Below, piece after piece: positions 58,773 to 64,000 of a stretch of 64,000 nt of DNA. Position numbers and translations under genes: made by a program. The stretch lies in assembly GCA_933228675.1 (NCBI GenBank), contig OW121744.1, positions 95,193,264-95,257,263 of the forward strand. Direction: 5' to 3'. Origin of the DNA: Stomorhina lunata. Its lineage: Eukaryota; Arthropoda; Insecta; Diptera; Rhiniidae. Numbering within the stretch: position 1 is the first letter of the stretch; each line of letters starts with the position of its first letter. Under the pieces are notes generated by a model, which was not told where the DNA came from, did no database searches, and saw nothing but the letters and a program-made list of their open reading frames with translations.

Positions 58773-59394
58773 AAAACAAGTAAGAAAGTGCTATAGTCGG
58801 TCAAGGCCGACCATACGATACCATTCATATGCATATTTGCTAAATTTTGCCATCATACAAACAGTTTCTCAAAACTTATATATTTTTTTTAGCTGTTTCT
58901 GATATTTGGACTTATATGAGAGTTACGGTCAAATGTGGAACGCTTATCTCGAAATTTTGCAAAAATAAACTTAAAATTCCCATTATCTTCAGATTTAAGA
59001 GCGTTTTAGTGGTTTTGGTCCCATTTAGTGCGTTTTGACAGAAGAGTTTGTATGGGAGCTATGGTCAAATGTGGACCGATTTCAACGAAATTTTAGTTTA
59101 CATAAGCAGTATTTTTTTAAATTTCATGAAAAAATATTGATATTTATGGCCAATATATCAATTCCGGGAAATGGGACCCATGGGAGGTACCATAAATAAT
59201 GGACCGATTTGGACGAATTTCAATAGCCATTGTCTGTGCCAAATTTCATTAAATTATCTGTAGAATTGCGACCTGTACTTTGATTACATGGTTTACATGG
59301 GGGTCCAGCCAGCCGTCCAGCCAGACGGACGGACTGACATCGCTAAATCGACTCGAAAAGTGATTCTATGCCTATTGGTATACTAAAAGTTGTG
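58773..59394 (+). mobile_element. ACAAGTAAG-family dispersed element, 3'-truncated (copy D)
   Basis: From AAAACAAGTAAGAAAGTGCT, through GTCGGTCAAGGCCGAC, to CCTATTGGTATACTAAAAG. It lacks the terminal ACCCTTT..AGGGT hairpin and has small internal deletions. It is inserted within the presumed hAT-like element. Confidence 0.85.
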
Positions 59395-59399
59395 TCTTT

Positions 59400-59690
59400 A
59401 GTAATTCTGTTATGCAAATAGTGAGCGAAATTCCTTTTCCGTAACGTCAAATTCCGGATCCAGAATTTCTAATATATTAGATATTCCTTAAATTGTCTCG
59501 TAGTGAAAACAGCAATTTCTATGCTGGATTCGGGGTTTGCTAAAAGCAATTTTGGCGAGATATTCAATGCATTTTGTCGATTCTTCTTTTGAAGTTTGAA
59601 GCTGCAAAATAGCTTCTTTTCCATCAAGAAACATCACCCTTTTAAAGATTTTGTGGTATTTCTTATTTTATCGGTTTCAGAAATCTTAGT
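59400..59690 (-). pseudogene. Decayed coding fragment, unidentified (possibly hAT-like)
   Basis: The minus strand has a stretch readable as LDGKEAILQLQTSKEESTK then CIEYLAKIAFSKPRIQ, a break, then LEILDPEFDVTEKEFRSLFA and stop. Codon-like composition is much better than in surrounding spacers, but stops and frame changes are present. I do not recognise the family. Its position beside the hAT-like end suggests they belong together. Confidence 0.35.
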
Positions 59691-59706
59691 TGAGTTTTAG
59701 ATAAGG

Positions 59707-59776
59707 CAGCTCCAAAATCCTTGTGCCAGCTGCTGTAGCTGGGGGATTTCTAGCATGATTAACCCTTGGAGTAATA
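59707..59776. repeat. Dispersed repeat, left part of interrupted copy
   Basis: Matches 58371-58437 up to GATTAACCCTTGGAGTA, then the mariner-like element begins. Confidence 0.8.
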
Positions 59777-60573
59777 AATGGTGTCCCAACTAGAACGCAA
59801 TTTTTAAATTTTAAATGTAGCAATTGAATTGTTTCTCTGACTACATGATATGTGGCACGGTCTTGTTGAAACCACATCCCCTCCAAATTCATTTCTTCAA
59901 TTAAAGGCAAGAAAAAACTGGTTATCATTTCACGAGACCGAACACAATTGACTGTTTGCGCTTGACCTGCCTCATTTTCATCAAAAAAAGGTCCAATGAT
60001 TCCTCCGGACTAAAAACCACACCACACAGTGACACATTGAAGATGCATTTGCTTCTCGTGAATCACTCGAAGATTTTCCTCACCCCAAATGTGCCAATTC
60101 TGCCTAATGACGAGGCCATCAAGATGGAAATGGGCCTCGGCACTGAGATAATTTTATCCGCAAAATCTGAATTTTCATGTTGTCTCTCGAATACCCAATT
60201 AACGAACTCCCTTCGCTGTCCAGGCTCATTAGTTCCTGAGTCAATTGAAGATGCAAATCTTTCGTCAAAATTCACCGCAAAGTGGATTTGGAGACACCAA
60301 TTTGCTGAGCGACATCATCACGTACAGCTGTGACATTTTCGGTCGATCGACCTGGTCGATCCATTAACCTCTTTACAGTTGACTCTTTTGGAGCATTATT
60401 GTGACTCTAAATTAATCGCAAATTGCGAACTGTAGCCGCAAAACTTTCACTATTTTGGTAACCTAATTTTTACTAAACTCATACTTTCTACTAGCAAACA
60501 ATAACAATTGTTCAAATGTCAAACAATGACACTCGCGCCAAATTTAAAAATTGCGTTATAGTTGGACACTTTG
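59777..60573 (-). mobile_element. Tc1/mariner-like element, internally deleted, TA-flanked
   Basis: Inverted ends of about 30 bp: plus-strand GTGTCCCAACTAGAACGCAA TTTTTAAATT from 59781, and minus-strand AGTGTCCAACTATAACGCAA TTTTTAAATT from 60570. TA dinucleotides flank the element (59775-59776 and 60574-60575). Length 797 bp; relatives with a complete transposase would be about 1.3 kb. The right inverted end follows a partial transposase, so the C-terminal coding part was lost by internal deletion. It sits in a dispersed repeat whose uninterrupted copy is at 58371-58512. Confidence 0.85.
59812..60480 (-). pseudogene. Mariner-superfamily transposase pseudogene
   Basis: Read on the minus strand across frames. 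N-terminal DNA-binding part: SFAATVRNLRLI, SHNNAPKESTVKRLM, DVAQQIGVSKSTLR, stop, ILTKDLHLQ. Then REFVNWVFERQ and FADKII, a frameshift, AEAHFHLDGLVIRQNWHIWG, ENLRVIHEKQMH, VTVWCGF, a stop where Trp is usual, SGGIIGPFFDENEAGQ, and MWFQQDRATYH. In this family the first catalytic Asp lies in SDEAHF; here it is Ala at the frameshift. The second, in FQQD, is kept. The third catalytic region is deleted. It cannot encode an active enzyme. The plus-strand frame at 59956-60333 is its shadow. Confidence 0.85.
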
Positions 60574-60790
60574 TAATGTTGTTTCTTTCCATGCTTAAAA
60601 CATCGTAAGTGCTAAGTCGATGGGTGATGGGTCTACGACAGACTTTCGTATAGCGAGCCGCTCGATCCGAGACAGACGCCCGCTTGCAGCCGGAACTAAT
60701 ATGTTGAACAGACGCTGTGTTTTTGTACTTTACCAAGTACAATTAACTTAGACCAAATACATTGGAATGGCTCTAAGATAACTCCCTGAC
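60574..60790. repeat. Dispersed repeat, right part of interrupted copy, and flank
   Basis: TAATGTTGTTTCTTTCCATG to GTGCTAAGTCGATGGGTGAT matches 58449-58512. Beyond about 60640 it carries GC-rich sequence (CGCTCGATCCGAGACAGACG) with no partner in the window. Confidence 0.7.
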
Positions 60791-60793
60791 CCT

Positions 60794-61270
60794 GACCTAG
60801 AATCCCACACGGGTTGTTAACCGCATCCTAGATAACCAAGAAGTACCACGAAGAGATGACAATAGAAATTGGATACAGTTCTTACCTGGTAGCTGGAGAT
60901 GGCAGACAACAGCTGGATCCCATTACATCCCACATGCTTTTCCTATAGAAGCAGGGATTTTGTTTATAGCGATTGGGCCACCATTTTTACCGGATGGACT
61001 TGACATTCGAGTTACTTGATATTTGATATTTGCTGACCTAGAATCCCACACGGATTGTTTACCTCAACTTCAAGATGTACCACGAGCAGGTGAGATTAGG
61101 AATTGGATACAGTTTTTACTTGATAGCTGGTGACGCCAGACAACAGCTGCATCCTATTACATCCCACATACTTCTTCTATAGCTATTCTTATGCGATTCA
61201 GTCACCATATATACAGGGTGGACTTGACATTCAAGTTGTATATTCGTAACATGATTGTTGTTGATATTTG
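60794..61270. repeat. Two-copy tandem duplication, 240-bp period
   Basis: GACCTAGAATCCCACACGG at 60794 recurs at 61034. Later shared words include GGATACAGTT.TTAC, GACAACAGCTG.ATCC and GGACTTGACATTC. The unit includes the downstream end of the LINE reverse-transcriptase fragment, so a chimeric LINE-plus-other segment was duplicated. Confidence 0.8.
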
Positions 61271-61960
61271 CCGAGATTTCCAAATAGCTCGGAGATTGTC
61301 GAGTGCAGATTCTGCCTTATTAAAACGCTGTTCAATATCCGCCACATTTTGTAGATACCAAACCTGTAAGAAAATTAAAGGTACCTACACTTCCAATAAC
61401 CTTTTTACCTACATTGATGTATGTCGACGGGTTTGCGCCATAACCTCCAGGCATTATCTTTGTCTTGGAAATAGTGATGTCCAGCTCAGCTGTCTGAGAT
61501 TCAACAGTGATAGCGTTAGTGTTTTCTTGAAAGTAAATAAGATTTGGCTTAGAAAACATAAGTCATTAGTGTATTCCAAGATCTCGAGTTGTTTCATTGG
61601 ATACCGTGTCTTTCATTCAGAGCCAAGCGCATTATATTGTCGATGACGAGGACAAAAATTATAGGTGACATCATACAACCCTGCCTTACTTTAGTAGTAA
61701 CTCCGAACGGATTTGACAATTTACCTTTATATAGGATTTGACATTTTAAATCCATACTTCAGAATTTTCATTGGCATTTAACGATTTTCTTAAATTCTCC
61801 ACAGATAGTTCTAATTTAAACTGTAAAAGGCCTTCATAAAATCGATAAACTCAAGGTAAATGGGGGTGACGAGTTCATTACTTTCTTTATTTGTGCCTCG
61901 TTTTCCCCATAAGAACGATGTAAATATGAGTCTAGGACGTCAGGCTAGTAGCCCACTCCT
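61190..61960 (-). pseudogene. LINE reverse-transcriptase fragment
   Basis: Minus strand, several frames. Motif A reads YLEFIDFMKAFYSL (about 61870-61820), where FIDF keeps the catalytic Asp but KAFD is KAFY. Motif B is KVRQGCMMSPIIFVLVIDNI (about 61695-61640). Motif C is LEYTNDLCFLS (about 61580-61550), with YADD changed to YTND (61573-61562), losing one catalytic Asp. Then come ISKTKIM, INVGKKVIGSVGTFNFLTGL, and after a frameshift DIEQRFNKAESALDNLRAIW and LRIYNLNVKSTLY. These are hallmarks of a non-LTR retrotransposon; I do not assign a clade. The 58-kb C-terminal tail could be part of the same original insertion or another copy. Confidence 0.85.
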
Positions 61961-61964
61961 GGAA

Positions 61965-62035
61965 AAAACTAACTATAAAAAAGCAAAAAAGAAGATTTAA
62001 AACGGCCCCCTGTTAATGTCTATGACAAACAAAAA
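61965..62035. other. Junction between oppositely oriented LINE fragments
   Basis: About 70 bp, AAAAAAC- and AAAAAAG-rich, separating minus-strand reverse-transcriptase sequence from plus-strand endonuclease sequence. Confidence 0.5.
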
Positions 62036-62247
62036 AAGGACCATGATTTAAGCATTAGCACCTGCAACATCCGAAGTCTTTACAGAGGAGGTGCTCTGAT
62101 GTAGTTAATGGATGTGTTCCAGAAATATAAATGACTGCTGTCTAGGAATCGAGATGGAATGGCCACGGTATCGCCAGGACACCAAAAGATAAAAGTTGCC
62201 ATGAGCGTAGGCATGAATATGGTCTAGTCTCCAGATTCACCCCAAGT
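62036..62247 (+). pseudogene. LINE AP-type endonuclease N-terminal fragment
   Basis: Plus strand: LSISTCNIRSLYRGGALM, stop, LMDVFQKYK, a frame change, MTAV, stop, ESRWNGHGI, then SCHERRHEYG. This matches the start of the endonuclease/exonuclease/phosphatase domain in LINE ORF2 proteins (consensus-like TWNVRTLYR.GAL, ...QE.RW.G.G, ...HE.G). The catalytic Glu of the QE motif remains while Gln is a stop. Trp of TWN is Cys. It is in the opposite orientation to the reverse transcriptase next door, so it is either a separate insertion or an inverted 5' end. Confidence 0.8.
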
Positions 62248-62389
62248 TAATTCAAGTTTATTCAGTCTATGATTTTGTTATTAGAATTAACAGGAAACAC
62301 CAAGTTCGTACTAGAGAAGTGGCGAGGTTGTAATTTGAAAAATAATGTCTTAATTTTATTCACGAGATTAAGATTAAGATAGATTTTCT

Positions 62390-62480
62390 GCAGGAAATCT
62401 GTTTTAAAAACAGTCATATTTTCTATAGAAAATCTGTCTTATAGAAAAATTTTTATAGAAAATTTGTCTCTGCCTCACTT
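62390..62480 (+). repeat. Vestige of CTATAG satellite
   Basis: Three or four decayed units: TTTTCTATAGAAAATCTGTC and TATAGAAAATTTGTCTC. Resembles satellite F edges. Confidence 0.55.
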
Positions 62481-63340
62481 AACAGGTATATTTTCTACAG
62501 AATATTAATACCTTAAAATCTACTACATACACCAAATGAAGCTTATCCCAATTTTGCCCTTTCCTCACTCCTTCATAACTTCTTCATGTATATTTGAAAA
62601 AATGACATGAAATAATAATATTTTGTTTAAAACTGGCGGAAAAAAAAACCCAAAATAACAAACAATATTCTAACAATATTTGCTTTTAACTTTCCAACCA
62701 CAAAACATTACAGGATGTTAACAAAACTCCCTCCAACAACATCAGGTCCAATTTACAACAATAACCATAACATTATGCGAATTTCGAAAACACGTTAAGT
62801 CGTTTGCGTTTATGTCTCGTAAAACGAATCTCGTATTAGTATTAGAGTTAAAGTTAGAGTTGTTAGAATTTGTTAGTTATTTGTTCGTTCGGTTTGTTGT
62901 CATAGTATAAAACATTGAAATGAGTTGAATTGGAAATTATGGTACGTGGAACAGACATTCGTACATACATACTTTACAACCTTCAGACATGTGGTGGTGG
63001 CAAAGAAGTATTGCATGGAGAGTAATTAGCATTTAACTTTTTGATGCTTCATAAACTTTTGCTAGAAACAACATAAACAAAAACAACAATGCCGGCAGAA
63101 ACAACATTAAACAGATATCCTCAACTTTTATACAGCCACATTGGAAGTTGTATGACCAAAAAGATACTAGTTTTGCGGTTGAATGTAGTAAATTCTATTT
63201 AATATTTAAATTTTTCATTTCGACCAATAATGAAAGACAAGTGGTGATTAAATTTGTAATAGAAACCATATTAACGCTTTAAGTGAAATCTGAAATTTTT
63301 AGGAAAGATAACAGCAAAAGTCATTTTCTCAGTAATATTT
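62481..63340. other. AT-rich spacer, no gene seen
   Basis: Includes a GTTAGAGTT/GTTAGAATT patch (62845-62880). Nothing coding recognised. Confidence 0.6.
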
Positions 63341-63344
63341 TATA

Positions 63345-64000
63345 AACAAAGGGAAAATTTCTTTTATCAAATTTTTGAAAAATGTCCTATAAAAATTGGA
63401 AATTTTTGAAAAATTTCCTATAACAATAAGATATTTTTGAAAAGTTTCCTATAAAAATAGAAAATTTTCTTGTAAAAATAGGAAATTTTTAAAAAATTTC
63501 GTATAAAATAGAAAATTTTTGAAAAATTTCCTATAAAGATAGGAAATTTTTGAAAAATTTTCTATAAAAAAAAGAAATTTTTGAAAAATTTCCTATAAAA
63601 ATAGGAAATTTTTGAAAAATTTCCTATAAAAACAGGAAATTTTTGAAAAATTTCCTATAAAAACAGGAAATTTTTGAAAAATTTCCTATAAAAATAGGAA
63701 ATTTTTGAAAAATTTCCTATAAAAATAGGAAATTTTTTAAATATTTCCTAAAAAAATAGGAAATTTTTTAAAATTTCTTATAAAAATAGGAAATTTTTGA
63801 AAAATTTCCTATAAAAATAGGAAATTTTTGAAAAATTTCCTATAAAAATAGGAAATTTTTGAAAAATTTCCTATAAAAACAGGAAATTTTTGAAAAATTT
63901 CCTATAAAAATAGGAAATTTTTGAAAAATTTCCTATAAAAATAGGAAATTTTTGAAAAATTTCCTATAAAAATAGGAAATTTTTGAAAAATTTCCTATAA
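63345..64000 (+). repeat. Satellite A array, forward, continuing past the window
   Basis: Same 31-bp unit and orientation as 3880-6370 and 32785-34545. The left edge is degraded at 63345-63600, and units become uniform towards the window end. A CTATAAAAACAGG variant appears at 63629, 63660 and 63873. Confidence 0.96.

Noticed and set aside
59956..60333. 125-codon plus-strand frame
   Set aside because: Shadow of the mariner-like transposase pseudogene on the minus strand.
61191..61646. 151-codon plus-strand frame, the longest in the window
   Set aside because: Antisense to the LINE reverse-transcriptase fragment, whose conserved motifs lie on the minus strand.

Overview
The window looks like gene-poor nuclear DNA of an insect, most likely a higher (brachyceran) fly. 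The host is inferred from extreme AT-richness, very long AT satellites, decayed Tc1/mariner and LINE remnants, GACA/GTAT microsatellites and a dispersed family beginning ACAAGTAAGAAAG. I find no intact host protein gene. The long open frames mostly run through tandem repeats or T-rich DNA.

About half the window is tandem repeat. By position (kb): 0.74-1.85 (31-bp unit), 3.88-6.37 (31), 12.26-13.45 (31), 13.45-15.08 and 16.6-17.8 (21), 18.2-19.45 and 20.9-23.2 (higher-order repeats built from the 21-bp unit), 24.1-26.3 (21), 27.6-28.3 (21), 28.7-31.3 (30), 32.8-34.5 (31), 35.7-39.4 (31, opposite orientation), 41.4-42.0 (21), 46.8-50.2 (31), 51.6-55.2 (31), and 63.3 to the end (31). Nearly all units contain the palindrome TTTCTATAGAAA or a one- or two-base variant of it. 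All periods are 2 or 3 turns of the DNA helix.

Between the arrays lie mobile-element remains. The most notable is a small non-coding element carrying a hammerhead self-cleaving ribozyme. Three copies have a complete core: minus strand near 1-64, plus strand near 572-638, and plus strand near 55304-55370. Three further copies are decayed (28.4, 55.6 and 55.9 kb). Copies 1 and 2 form a 253-bp-arm foldback at the left edge, and a 306-bp segment of it recurs without visible differences 54.7 kb away. Other remnants are an ACAAGTAAGAAAG dispersed family (9-11, 26.3, 44, 51.5 and 59 kb), a tRNA-like SINE head (42.2 kb), and a transposon graveyard at 58-62.3 kb. That graveyard holds LINE 3' ends, a LINE reverse-transcriptase fragment, a LINE endonuclease fragment on the opposite strand, a mariner-like deletion derivative with both terminal repeats, and a hAT-like terminus.

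Spacers between these blocks are AT-rich with no confident gene. Two short coding-like stretches (46198-46326 and 57557-57607) are offered only as candidates.
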